64,000 nucleotides of DNA. It comes from an uncultured Clostridium sp. (GTDB taxonomy: Bacteria; Bacillota; Clostridia; Lachnospirales; Lachnospiraceae). The notes below the pieces were generated by a model. It was not told where the DNA came from and did no database searches. It was given only the letters and a program-made list of their open reading frames with translations. A program made the position numbers and the translations under genes. Location: the NCBI GenBank assembly GCA_946553025.1, contig CAMNRM010000014.1, positions 1 to 64,000 of the forward strand. The letters are read 5' to 3'. Of this stretch, positions 7,702-16,832 are shown in pieces (within the stretch, counting starts at the first letter, position 1; every line of letters starts with the position of its first letter).

Positions 7702-9141
7702 ATGAACCGATTAAGACAACGTCTGACGGCACTTTATACCGTGACTACCGGGGGGATTTTATTCATTGTCATCCTCTTATTCTTTCTCTCCTCCATCCAT
7801 AAAACACAGAATGCACAGCTTGAACAGTTCCACCTGATCTGGAATTCTTTAAGTTCACGTTTTTTATCCGCCAATGCCTTTTCTCACGCTTTTCTGGCAC
7901 AGACCGAAGCCGACTATCACCTGGTCATCCATATCCGGGAGAACGGACAGGCGTTTCTCTATCCGGGTGCCTGGACGCCGCCGGACAGCCGTGCGTGGCT
8001 GATTGCGCAGGCGCGGGAAATGGCGGAAAACGAAGGGGTTTTTATGGATCGCGCCCCGGTTTCTTCCACGGTCAGCACCTCTTCCCTGCTGGCTTTCTCG
8101 GGATTTCACGGAGAAAACTACTACGCCATGGTTCTCTCCGTTCCCACAAAGCACGGGGTAAAAAGCCTGTGTGCCATCGCCTGGATTCCCTCCGTTTCCC
8201 GTGCACTGCGGGGGACGATGCTTTACCTTGCACTTTTATTCTTCCTGGGACTGGCAGGTTTATGGCTGGTTAGCCGGAAATTTGTCGCGTGGTCTTTAAT
8301 CCCCGTTGAAGAAAGCCAGAAAAAACAGGCGCAGTTTATCGCTGCCGCCTCCCACGAACTGCGCTCACCCTTAGCTGTCCTGCGTTCCGGCATTGCGGCT
8401 GCCCTCTCCCCGACCTCTGAGAACAAAGAGTCCGGCGAGCCGGACTCTTGCGCCGGAGCGCGGCTGCCAGGGCAGCCATATTCCTTGAGCGCGGAGTGCG
8501 CATCCCCCGGAGAGTTTTTGCTTTATGGGACGCATTTTCCTACAAAGCAAAAAAAGGACACCCTCCTACCCCTTCTTGACCGGGAGTGTGTCCGTATGTC
8601 ACGCCTGATTGACGATATGCTGCTTCTGGCCTCTGCCGATGCAAAGACCTGGAAGCTTCAGTTAGAAAATGTCGATATGGATACGCTTTTAATAGATTTG
8701 CTGGAAACCTTCCAGCCGGTCTGCCGGGAAAAAGGAATTTTGCTGAAACTTGAACTTCCCGACACTTCCCTTCCGCCGATAGAAGGTGATACCCAGAGGA
8801 TAAGGCAGATCCTCCAGATCCTTTTAGACAATGCCTGCCAGTTCACCCCTGCCGGAAAATCCATTATTCTACGCGCCGAAACCGACGATAAAAAGCACAG
8901 AATAAAGCTTAAAGTTATCGACGAAGGCTGCGGCATTGCCCCCGAGGATCGCCCCTACATCTTCGACCGCTTTTACCAGGCCGATTCTGCAAGGAGCGAT
9001 AAACAGCATTTCGGCCTGGGCTTAAGCATTGCCAGAGAACTGACCAAACTCCACGGAGGAACGATTGATGTGGGGGAGGATGAAAAGGGGAGGTGCTGCT
9101 TTACGGTTATTTTTACCTATAATCCTTATAACGGAAGATAA
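7702..9141 (+). CDS. membrane sensor histidine kinase with in-frame repeat insertion
   Basis: 479 residues: two membrane helices (about 13-30 and 170-190) flanking an extracellular sensor region, an H-box AASHELRSPLAVL, then N, G1 and G2 boxes (LDNACQFTPAG, DEGCGIAPED, GLGLSIA). AGGAGG precedes the ATG. Between the two dimerisation helices, where homologues usually have a short turn, there are about 45 extra residues (about 242-284) encoded by a hairpin-rich element (8426-8553). The frame stays open, so the kinase is probably still made, with an extended loop beside the phosphoacceptor helix. Partner of the upstream response regulator. Confidence 0.92.
   Translation: MNRLRQRLTALYTVTTGGILFIVILLFFLSSIHKTQNAQLEQFHLIWNSLSSRFLSANAFSHAFLAQTEADYHLVIHIRENGQAFLYPGAWTPPDSRAWLIAQAREMAENEGVFMDRAPVSSTVSTSSLLAFSGFHGENYYAMVLSVPTKHGVKSLCAIAWIPSVSRALRGTMLYLALLFFLGLAGLWLVSRKFVAWSLIPVEESQKKQAQFIAAASHELRSPLAVLRSGIAAALSPTSENKESGEPDSCAGARLPGQPYSLSAECASPGEFLLYGTHFPTKQKKDTLLPLLDRECVRMSRLIDDMLLLASADAKTWKLQLENVDMDTLLIDLLETFQPVCREKGILLKLELPDTSLPPIEGDTQRIRQILQILLDNACQFTPAGKSIILRAETDDKKHRIKLKVIDEGCGIAPEDRPYIFDRFYQADSARSDKQHFGLGLSIARELTKLHGGTIDVGEDEKGRCCFTVIFTYNPYNGR
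8426..8553. repeat. hairpin-rich repeat inserted inside the kinase gene
   Basis: Three perfect inverted repeats in a row: AAGAGTCCGG/CCGGACTCTT (8426-8449, loop CGAG), GGCTGCC/GGCAGCC (8462-8477), TTTTTGCTTT/AAAGCAAAAA (8515-8553). The segment encodes residues unlike any histidine kinase and can be removed leaving a normal-length dimerisation domain. It therefore looks like a small mobile palindromic element carried in frame, comparable in principle to Rickettsia palindromic elements in genes. Confidence 0.65.
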
Positions 9142-9180
9142 TGAAAATAATAATGAAGATAAACTTTCTGACGCAGACTG

Positions 9181-10365
9181 CTATCGTTCATAAGCCATCC
9201 GGTAAATTTCCACCATATCCTTCTTCTTTAATTCCTGGATTCCCGGCAGGGTACGCTTGCCGAAATTCGTGCACTTCTCTGCCATTTCCTCAAAGCGGGC
9301 AGGATCAACGTGCAGTTCCTTTAAGGAAACCGGCATTCCCAGGCTCTTAAAATACTCCTCTGTAGCGTCAATTCCTGCCAGAGCCGTTTTCATCGGATCA
9401 TTTTCATCCATAGTTATCTGCCATACCTGCGCCGCATACTGGGCAAAACGTTCGGGCCAGGCCGGGCAGACGTACCTTGCCCATGAACAAAACAGCGCCG
9501 AAAGCCCCGCACCGTGGGCAATCTCCGGATACATCCCGGAAAGTTCATGCTCAAGCTGATGCACCTGCATGAAGAAGTCACGTCCAAGCCCGGTCAGACC
9601 ATTGTGCGAAAGACTGCCCGCCCACATCAGCGTCGCCCTGGCTTCATAATCCTGCGGATTCCTGTCCGCAATGCGTCCGGCTTCAATCACTGCCTTTAAC
9701 AGCCCCTCCGCCAGCCTGTCCGTAATTAAACTGTCCGTGCTCCAGCCAAAGTAACGCTCCAGCGTGTGCATCATAATATCCACCGTGCCGCAGCCTGTCT
9801 GAAACTTGCTGACGGTGTAGGTCAGTTCCGGGTTGCAAATGGAAAACAGAGGCTGGTGCGTCCAGCTGTTATAGCCGCGCTTTAAGCCGCCGTCCTCATT
9901 GGTAAGCACCGCCGACTGGCTCATCTCACTGCCGGAAGCCGCCAGGGTGAGGATGACTGCCACCGGGATGTGCGCCTTGGGATCGGCTTCCCGGATAAAA
10001 AACTTCCACACATCCACATCGGGATTGCCTGCGCCATCCCCTATGGCCTTTGCCGAGTCGATGGCGCTTCCTCCGCCCACAGCCAGAATAAGGTCAACCT
10101 TTTCCTCCAGACACAGGGCAATTCCTTTGCGCACCAGAGAAAGCACAGGATTTGCCTGCGCCCCGCCCATCTCCACAAAATCTACCCCGGCCCCGGCAAG
10201 AGAATCCTTTACCCGGTCAAGAAGCCCCGACTTTACCGCGCTTTTTCCGCCATAGTGAAGAAGAACTTTGTGGAAACCGTACTCCTTAACCAAAGAACCA
10301 ACCTGCGCCTCTGTACCCTTTCCGAAGATTATTCGTGTGGGGATGATGTGATCAAAATTTTTCAT
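9181..10365 (-). CDS. iron-containing alcohol dehydrogenase (butanol dehydrogenase type)
   Basis: 394 residues, the normal length for group III iron alcohol dehydrogenases. NAD(P)-binding GGGSAIDSAKAI near residue 97, and metal ligands in GTVDIMMHTLE, HQLEHEL and AHGAGLS. Catalyses NAD(P)H-dependent interconversion of aldehydes and alcohols, typically at the end of fermentation. It is convergent with the kinase gene and follows, 58 bp downstream, the nucleotidyltransferase gene of the accessory region; its GC-balanced composition places it with the core genes. The exact substrate cannot be assigned. Confidence 0.93.
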   Translation of the reverse strand: MKNFDHIIPTRIIFGKGTEAQVGSLVKEYGFHKVLLHYGGKSAVKSGLLDRVKDSLAGAGVDFVEMGGAQANPVLSLVRKGIALCLEEKVDLILAVGGGSAIDSAKAIGDGAGNPDVDVWKFFIREADPKAHIPVAVILTLAASGSEMSQSAVLTNEDGGLKRGYNSWTHQPLFSICNPELTYTVSKFQTGCGTVDIMMHTLERYFGWSTDSLITDRLAEGLLKAVIEAGRIADRNPQDYEARATLMWAGSLSHNGLTGLGRDFFMQVHQLEHELSGMYPEIAHGAGLSALFCSWARYVCPAWPERFAQYAAQVWQITMDENDPMKTALAGIDATEEYFKSLGMPVSLKELHVDPARFEEMAEKCTNFGKRTLPGIQELKKKDMVEIYRMAYER

Positions 10366-10423
10366 AAGATGTTTCTCCTTTGCTTTTTTATAGGGTTATC
10401 GATTTTTGATGATACACAATGCC

Positions 10424-11101
10424 TCAGGCAAGTATATCTTCTATCTCTCGTTGCTCAATAATAATTTCTTTGTACCGTTTCTTTTGAATTTGCATAAGAC
10501 TTCCTATAAAATCCTTATTTAATGCTCTTGTGTCATTAATTATCGACATCAATTTATCTGAAAATGACATCGTATAGCGTTTTTTTAATATAAATGCCCG
10601 GACTATATTCAATAAAATCTGCGGATTTTCTTCCAAGACCACATCAATTACCATGTTTTGCATTGCCTCACGATATTTTTGATCATACCAGATATTTCTT
10701 TTCACATCACAAACAATCGCATCCAGGTTTAAAAAAACCGTTTCCGGCAAATGCTTTACATATTCTTTCGGATTGCAAGAAATAATTTTCTCTCTATAGG
10801 CCCAGGTTTCATTTAAAATCCAAACATCAAAAATAAAATTCCCACATAATACCTTATACCCACCAAAACAATTTTTCGCAGGCACATAGTTCTGTAAAAA
10901 CTCTTCCCAGACGCTTTTTGAAGAAATATCAATAATAACATCAATATCTCTTAATTCTTTAATATCCCCCTGATCCTTATACTCTCTTAAAGCTCCTCCA
11001 ATTAAATATAAATCACCTGCACATTCCAGCATTTTATAGATATCCAATACGGGCGGATGTTGATTTAAAAAGTTATATAAAGCATCTAAAATTGTTTTCA
11101 T
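10424..11101 (-). CDS. polymerase-beta-fold nucleotidyltransferase
   Basis: 225 residues. The motif YLIGGALREYKDQ followed by LRDIDVII is the GG...R...DxD pattern of the pol-beta nucleotidyltransferase fold (CCA-adding/poly(A) polymerase head type). The C-terminal half is helical and lacks a recognisable tRNA-binding arm, so it is not a normal CCA enzyme. It begins 12 bp after the dGTPase-like gene, on the same strand, so the two are probably co-expressed. Its small size and AT-rich context with a STAND protein suggest a toxin or defence role in which it modifies nucleotides, RNA or a protein; this is inference. Confidence 0.75.
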   Translation of the reverse strand: MKTILDALYNFLNQHPPVLDIYKMLECAGDLYLIGGALREYKDQGDIKELRDIDVIIDISSKSVWEEFLQNYVPAKNCFGGYKVLCGNFIFDVWILNETWAYREKIISCNPKEYVKHLPETVFLNLDAIVCDVKRNIWYDQKYREAMQNMVIDVVLEENPQILLNIVRAFILKKRYTMSFSDKLMSIINDTRALNKDFIGSLMQIQKKRYKEIIIEQREIEDILA

Positions 11102-11113
11102 ATCTTACCTGCC

Positions 11114-12559
11114 TTAATTATTAATATACGGGATACTGATTCCGGTTAATTCTTTATAAAGATTAACTGCATAGGAATCTGTCATTCCAGAAACAAAATC
11201 AACAACCAGATGTATTTTATCATAAATGCTTAATTCCTTTAATGTTTTCTTACTATTATCCTCATAATTATATAATGCTATGTACTTAAAATTAGAAGAA
11301 ATCAAACTATAAATTTTGCCAGCATATGTCGCGGTTTTTTCAAGGTCATCACTTTCATTTACCACCACTGCCGTAATAAATATATCTAACAACGTTCTTA
11401 TAACCCTATCTCCTACTAATTCCAAAGCTATAACCTCATGGCATGAAAAACAATATTTGCCTGTTATCTCCTTTTTTAAATAGTCAACAAATGCCTGTTC
11501 ACAACCTAAAAGTTCCTTAGAACCATATGTACCATCCATTATATGATCATAATTATCCATAAATTCTTGCACTGCTTTTGAAAATAAATACGACTGCACA
11601 TAATTTCTAAAATTGCGTACTCTGGCAAACTTTATATCATCCTTATCGGTTATATCAATTATTTTTTTATCTATCGCATCAAAAATATTTTTATGCAGTT
11701 CATCTGAGAATTTTTTCTTCATCTCAGGATAAACCTCATCCCATTCAATATAACCTTTTTTCACACCATCTTCAATATCATCACAAGTGTATATAATATC
11801 ATCTGCCGCTTCTAATAAATATGTTGCTGGATGACGTTGATTTTCTGCTAATCCCGTATTTTCAATAATCGTTTTATAAATATTCTCTTCCGATTTAAAA
11901 TATCCAAATTTATCTTTATGTTTACTTTTTTCCTTAGAATCAGAGGGCCAGGGATATTTTATAATCGTCGCTAAAGTTCCAAAAGTAAAATTAGCCCCAT
12001 ATGCATCATTTAAGGTTTGAAGCTTTGTAACAATTCTTAAATTTTGAACATTTCCATCAAAATTAATAAAATCATTTTTCTCCTGCTGTGTTAATAGCAC
12101 TGCATTTTCTAATAATTCATTTGAATTAAACCATCGAAAAAACCACTGACGAATAACCGTTTCTCCATAATGTCCAAAAGGCGGATTTCCTAAATCATGA
12201 ATTAATCCTGCCGTTTGAAGCATTGCCGCTAACTCATCCGTCATTTCAGTAGAAAACTGAATATCCTCTCTTTTTTCAAGCTGTTTTCCTACAGCTTTTC
12301 CCAAAGACCGAGCCAATGCAGAAACTTCCATAGAATGTGTCAGCCTTGTTCGTGTAAAATCATTTTCCTGTAATGGGAACACCTGTGCTTTATCCTGTAA
12401 CCGCCTTACGGATGAAGAACCAACAATCCTGTCATAATCTGCTTCAAATTCATTACGTGCAACATATGATGTTCCTTTATTTTCTTTAGTTTGAACTATT
12501 GAAGATGTTTTTCTTGGCCTGTTTCCACATAATAATTTTTTCCAAATTAATTGATTCAT
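11114..12559 (-). CDS. dgt: dGTPase-like HD-domain triphosphohydrolase
   Basis: 481 residues. The N-terminal pattern FEADYDRIVGSSSVRRLQDKAQVFPL, then RLTHSMEVS and AGLIHDLGNPPFGHYGE, is the signature of deoxyguanosine triphosphate triphosphohydrolases with the metal-binding H...HD. Such enzymes cut dGTP (or other dNTPs) to deoxynucleoside and triphosphate, and some members protect cells by starving phage of dNTPs (established for defence dGTPases). A GAGAGG ribosome site precedes the ATG. Situated between a STAND gene and a nucleotidyltransferase gene, it is more likely a defence than a housekeeping copy; the substrate preference is not visible. Confidence 0.88.
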   Translation of the reverse strand: MNQLIWKKLLCGNRPRKTSSIVQTKENKGTSYVARNEFEADYDRIVGSSSVRRLQDKAQVFPLQENDFTRTRLTHSMEVSALARSLGKAVGKQLEKREDIQFSTEMTDELAAMLQTAGLIHDLGNPPFGHYGETVIRQWFFRWFNSNELLENAVLLTQQEKNDFINFDGNVQNLRIVTKLQTLNDAYGANFTFGTLATIIKYPWPSDSKEKSKHKDKFGYFKSEENIYKTIIENTGLAENQRHPATYLLEAADDIIYTCDDIEDGVKKGYIEWDEVYPEMKKKFSDELHKNIFDAIDKKIIDITDKDDIKFARVRNFRNYVQSYLFSKAVQEFMDNYDHIMDGTYGSKELLGCEQAFVDYLKKEITGKYCFSCHEVIALELVGDRVIRTLLDIFITAVVVNESDDLEKTATYAGKIYSLISSNFKYIALYNYEDNSKKTLKELSIYDKIHLVVDFVSGMTDSYAVNLYKELTGISIPYINN

Positions 12560-12651
12560 ATGTACCTCTCACTTTCATACTTTGTAGAATAATTTAAACA
12601 TTTGTATTTTTAAATGTTTTCTCACCATATAATAATTAGCAAATACCCACT

Positions 12652-15600
12652 TTAAGATTCATGATATTTTCCATTTCGATTTTCCTTTTTTCTGTTTATT
12701 TTTTTCAATTCTCCGTTTGTTATTTCAATCGTTTTTCTGATTCTGTGTAGCTTCTTCTTATCTTCTTGAAAATACTTCTCGCAAATTATAAAGGCCTTTT
12801 CCAAATACAACATCGCATTCTGCGGCAAATGAAGATCCCTATAAATACATGCAATTTCAAAATAAGTTTCCATCAAATTTTCAAAATCATTTGAATAATA
12901 GTTTTCCCTAATTTCTAAAATTTGATAATAATATTTAAGCGCCTCTTCAAATTGCTTCTCCTTTTTACTTATTTCCCCCAGATGATGATATTTTTTAATT
13001 TGCTTATACTTGCTTTTTTTAGAATTACTAAAGCAGATTTCATTTTCTCCTTTTAAATATTTAAGAGCCTCCCCTCCTTTTCCCAATTTCAAAAAAGTAT
13101 CTCCTATTAGTTCTCTGCATTTAATCATTTCTTCTTCACATTCCCTAGGAGATTTTTTATACCCTTCAAATGCTGTCATATAATATTCAAGCGCCTTTTT
13201 ATATTTCTCACTTTCTCCTTTTAATCCTTGCTCTGAATAAATCATTCCAATTGCATACTGACATTTAGCAAGAAAAAAATAATTTTGTGGAAGCTGTTTT
13301 TTCCAAATTATTTCAGCCTTTGTATAATATTTAAGAGCTTCATCATAATTTTCTGTTAATCGGCAACTATTTCCAACATCCTGATAGGCATTTGCTAATT
13401 CCGGATGACCACCATGAAGCATTTTCTCATATATACCTAATGCTTTGATACGATATGCTAGAGCCTCATCATTCATATTTAAATTTGCGTAATCATTTCC
13501 AATATTTTTATAACTTCTTGCCAAATTTCTTGGAGAAATATTGTGAATGGCCTCTCTCATTTTCTTTGCTTCCAAATGATACTGTAACGCCAAGTTATAA
13601 TTTTTTAAATCATGCGACGTTTTTCCGATATTTGAGTATGTATTACCAATATTATTTAATATATTTGATATGTGCAATTCATTAGAAGAGTCCTCTATCC
13701 TATTTAGTCCAAGAGCTGCTTGATAACATGCAATTGCCTTCTCATACAGTACAATTGCTCGCTCCTTTTCTGCCCTATAACTATAAGCTAATCCCATATC
13801 ATTATATCTTCTCGCTATTCTCTTATTATCAGGTTCTGCTCTAGACTGACATAATGCAAGACTTTTTTTATGATATATAATACTAGTTTCAAATTCTCCA
13901 AGATGAGTATAGGTATTTCCAATATTACTGTATATATCCTCTAAAACCTTATCGTTATAATTTTTCCTAATTAAAGCGGCTTTTTTCAAATAGTCTATAG
14001 CTTTTCGATACATGCCCAGCAAACGATAATAATCTCCCGCCAAACGATTCCATTCGCCCATTATATCTGGCAGCGTTTCTGCTGCATTCCCCATTGTATC
14101 AGCAATTGGTGTAACTATCTCCTGATTATCATGACTAAAATCAATACTATTACGTAGCTTATGTAAAAACCGTTTACAATTTTCATCATCTGGCTTTAAC
14201 TCCCTTCTACAAACTTCACGAATGACAGAATGTATTGAAACAGTGGTATGCGTTTGATCCAGTTTCAGCCAACTCCTATGAAATATTTTCATCTCAATTG
14301 CATTCTGTTCTTCCAAAGTGTGACATATCCTAAATAAATTCATAGGCATTCCTTCCATTGGAAGCAAGACTGCATGGCGCATCACATTTCTGTGTATATC
14401 ATCCAATTCAGACAAATTAAACAGTATCCGAAGATGATCATAGATACTACGTTCCTGAAGTTCATAATCCGAATCACTACAATTATGATATGCAGCAACC
14501 ATTGGCATACTATAATCATCAATATTATTTTCTTCAAATGCCGCGAGAAGTTTCTCTGGTGTTAATCTACCACAACTCTCATATAATGTCTTGCTCATCA
14601 CATCGACAGTCAGTGTATGTCCATCCACTTTTCTAATCAACTTTTTCAGAATCTCATCATTTTTATCCCTATTAATTCTTTCTAATTGTGACTCATTCCA
14701 AATATTATCTACGAAAATATTATAATTTTGCTTTACAAGTTTTAGTAGATCCTCAATATTCATTTCTGTCACATGGATAGACGAATTTCTAATCATGAAT
14801 CTGGTAGTAAAAAGGAACCTATTCTTTAATCGAATTAAGGATTTATAATCAGGCTGGTTTAGCATTTCTGCTATTGTCATCTTGCTGTCATCAAAGTTAT
14901 CAATAATAATAGTAGCATTACAATAATATTCACGCAAAATATCAAGTCTTTGACAAAATTCTTCCTCTTTTTTCTGTTGTTCTGTCATTCCTTGCTTTGA
15001 AGGTATATACTGCATACCACTAAAATCCATATCCAAAACAGTATCCATAATACTTTTCTTATAATGTACCAAATATACATCATCCCGACGCATTCCCCAT
15101 TCTACTGCTAATTCAGTTTTTCCAATGCCACCTAATCCCCACAAAAATACTTGATTTGATTTAGTGAATTTTTCATCAATTTCTTCAATCTCTTTTTGAC
15201 GACTACCAACAATAAAATCACAGTTACTCGTTGGCGTAGCACTCAACTGATATTTAGGCTTTTTACAAAGTTCTCTATTCAAAATCGCCAAAATTGTCTT
15301 CTGTTTTTCATCATTAAGATTAGAAAATATATTTCTAAATATATCAAAATCTATAATATTCTCAGTTGTAAAAATCATATTTTTTCTCAATTCGAAAGTT
15401 GCCCTATATGATTTTTGTTTTCTTCCTAGAATAAAAAAATAGATTATATTATAATCATCAGAAATCAAGCGACCATTAATCTCTGTATTTTGAATTGTTT
15501 TTAGCGATTTCTTTATTTTAGCAGTTGCACTGTCTGTCGAAACCTGAACGCCAATATGTCGTTCATAGTCCCCAAGATCAATTCCTGGATAATTCGGATG

Positions 15601-15777
15601 AATCAAATTCAAATCTTCCAAATTCCAATCATATGCAATATTCAAAATAAACAGAACTATTTTTTCCCACTGTTTATTAATATCAAATAATTTTCTCGCA
15701 TTTTTTTCTTCTATATCTCTTTTCGCTTTTTCAAACAAACTATCAAGTTTTTCTATATTGTTCTTTCCATCTTTCAT
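12652..15777 (-). CDS. SMEK-STAND NTPase-TPR protein (NLR-like, putative antiphage sensor)
   Basis: 1041 residues in three parts. Residues 1-170 match the SMEK-type N-terminal domain: the pair GIDLGD (65-70) and IGVQVS (75-80) has the D...Q pattern of the PD-(D/E)xK-like fold. Residues 185-560 form an NB-ARC/STAND ATPase with Walker A GLGGIGKT (214-221), Walker B IIIDNFDD (290-297), sensor RFLFTTR (320-326) and an MHD-like IHSVIREV. Residues about 590-1030 are tetratricopeptide repeats, many with the Asn/Gly-rich kinesin-light-chain flavour (IGNTYTHLGEFETS and relatives). This is the layout of bacterial NLR-like antiviral proteins: a repeat sensor, an oligomerising ATPase and an effector at the front. 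Direct evidence of antiphage action is absent. Confidence 0.85.
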   Translation of the reverse strand: MKDGKNNIEKLDSLFEKAKRDIEEKNARKLFDINKQWEKIVLFILNIAYDWNLEDLNLIHPNYPGIDLGDYERHIGVQVSTDSATAKIKKSLKTIQNTEINGRLISDDYNIIYFFILGRKQKSYRATFELRKNMIFTTENIIDFDIFRNIFSNLNDEKQKTILAILNRELCKKPKYQLSATPTSNCDFIVGSRQKEIEEIDEKFTKSNQVFLWGLGGIGKTELAVEWGMRRDDVYLVHYKKSIMDTVLDMDFSGMQYIPSKQGMTEQQKKEEEFCQRLDILREYYCNATIIIDNFDDSKMTIAEMLNQPDYKSLIRLKNRFLFTTRFMIRNSSIHVTEMNIEDLLKLVKQNYNIFVDNIWNESQLERINRDKNDEILKKLIRKVDGHTLTVDVMSKTLYESCGRLTPEKLLAAFEENNIDDYSMPMVAAYHNCSDSDYELQERSIYDHLRILFNLSELDDIHRNVMRHAVLLPMEGMPMNLFRICHTLEEQNAIEMKIFHRSWLKLDQTHTTVSIHSVIREVCRRELKPDDENCKRFLHKLRNSIDFSHDNQEIVTPIADTMGNAAETLPDIMGEWNRLAGDYYRLLGMYRKAIDYLKKAALIRKNYNDKVLEDIYSNIGNTYTHLGEFETSIIYHKKSLALCQSRAEPDNKRIARRYNDMGLAYSYRAEKERAIVLYEKAIACYQAALGLNRIEDSSNELHISNILNNIGNTYSNIGKTSHDLKNYNLALQYHLEAKKMREAIHNISPRNLARSYKNIGNDYANLNMNDEALAYRIKALGIYEKMLHGGHPELANAYQDVGNSCRLTENYDEALKYYTKAEIIWKKQLPQNYFFLAKCQYAIGMIYSEQGLKGESEKYKKALEYYMTAFEGYKKSPRECEEEMIKCRELIGDTFLKLGKGGEALKYLKGENEICFSNSKKSKYKQIKKYHHLGEISKKEKQFEEALKYYYQILEIRENYYSNDFENLMETYFEIACIYRDLHLPQNAMLYLEKAFIICEKYFQEDKKKLHRIRKTIEITNGELKKINRKKENRNGKYHES

Positions 15778-15828
15778 ATTCGCTCACACTTTTTATCAAT
15801 TCCTCAAGTATACATTCTAAAATGGCAT

Positions 15829-16716
15829 TTAAAGTACCATCGGGGGACTTTGAAATATCTTTTCACCATTAACGACCAAATATCGATTCTTTAACTCATG
15901 CTGCGCTCCCAAAAGAAGATTTTCAAAAAAATATTCCAGATATTCTGTCGTTGCATGAATTCTCTTTTCCAAATGATTGTAATTTGCTCGCACAAGTGCA
16001 TTTCTAAAATACCAGGAATGATCAGCAAAAGCATCATTGCTGATAGAAAAACCAAAGGTTTTCAAATACTTTATCATAAAAACCGCAGTTGTTCTTGTAT
16101 TTCCTTCACAAAACGGATGTATCTGCCAAATATCCGAAGTAAATTTTGCTAAGTGTCTTACTGCTTCTGCCAATGGCAGTCCCTGGTAGGAAAACTCCTT
16201 CTCCCTGCTAAAATCATATTCCAATGTCGCTTTAATACTGTCTGCGGAAGCATAGAGCACGGTTTCACCCTGAAGTACCCATTCTTTTTTCGTAATATTA
16301 TAAGTTCGCAGCATTCCTGCATGATGATATATCCCAGAAAACAGCCGCTTATGGATCATGATAAATTCTGCCGGTGAAAACTGGAATGTTTTCTCTCCTA
16401 AAACTTCAGCAATCCGTGCCGCAACGCGATCCGCTTCCTCTGTTTCCTGCTCATCTTCTTCCCGCTCCCTCCGACATTCATAATACTGATCAATCCTGTT
16501 TCGAGCAGTGGCAATATCAATCGTTCCTTCTATATGTTCCTTTGCCGTTTCCAAAAGATATTGAGATGTTTCCAGTCCGTCCACATCCTGAAGGCCAATC
16601 GCAGTCTTCCATGCATAGCTTTTTTCTGTCTTTCCTGGCTCACCCTGACGGATATATTCTTCTAAATCAAACTGCCATGGTTTGGAGGCATTTTGTTTTT
16701 TATTTATCATTTCCAA
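15829..16716 (-). CDS. Fic-family protein AMP-transferase
   Basis: 295 residues with the Fic core HPFCEGNTRTT (from residue 200), in which His200 would be the catalytic base and Asn/Arg hold the nucleotide. These proteins usually transfer AMP from ATP to Ser, Thr or Tyr of a target protein. The N-terminus is helical and contains EHIEGT (residues 60-65), reminiscent of the class II inhibitory motif but without the Ser/Thr at its usual place. No separate antitoxin gene is adjacent. It lies 51 bp ahead of the STAND gene on the same strand, so it could be part of that defence cluster or an independent toxin. Start ATG at 16716; 22 bp upstream lies a remnant of another gene. Confidence 0.85.
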   Translation of the reverse strand: MEMINKKQNASKPWQFDLEEYIRQGEPGKTEKSYAWKTAIGLQDVDGLETSQYLLETAKEHIEGTIDIATARNRIDQYYECRREREEDEQETEEADRVAARIAEVLGEKTFQFSPAEFIMIHKRLFSGIYHHAGMLRTYNITKKEWVLQGETVLYASADSIKATLEYDFSREKEFSYQGLPLAEAVRHLAKFTSDIWQIHPFCEGNTRTTAVFMIKYLKTFGFSISNDAFADHSWYFRNALVRANYNHLEKRIHATTEYLEYFFENLLLGAQHELKNRYLVVNGEKIFQSPPMVL

Positions 16717-16738
16717 ATATCACCTCATCAGCTTTCAT

Positions 16739-16775
16739 CATTTATACAAATTCTCCGGCAATTGGTATACGTTCA
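16739..16775 (-). pseudogene. remnant of the 3' end of a DUF4869 gene
   Basis: These 37 bases closely resemble the last codons and stop of the intact DUF4869 gene (17392-17428): both end in codons for PIAGEFV and a TAA followed by AATG. Upstream of these codons the frame here is closed by stops, so only the tail survives. It suggests that a second DUF4869 unit was once here and was lost when the Fic/STAND segment arrived or was rearranged. Confidence 0.5.
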
Positions 16776-16832
16776 TTAATCTTCTATAAATATTCCATTC
16801 TTTCACCGTAAGTTCAGTTTGTTCCCCTATCT

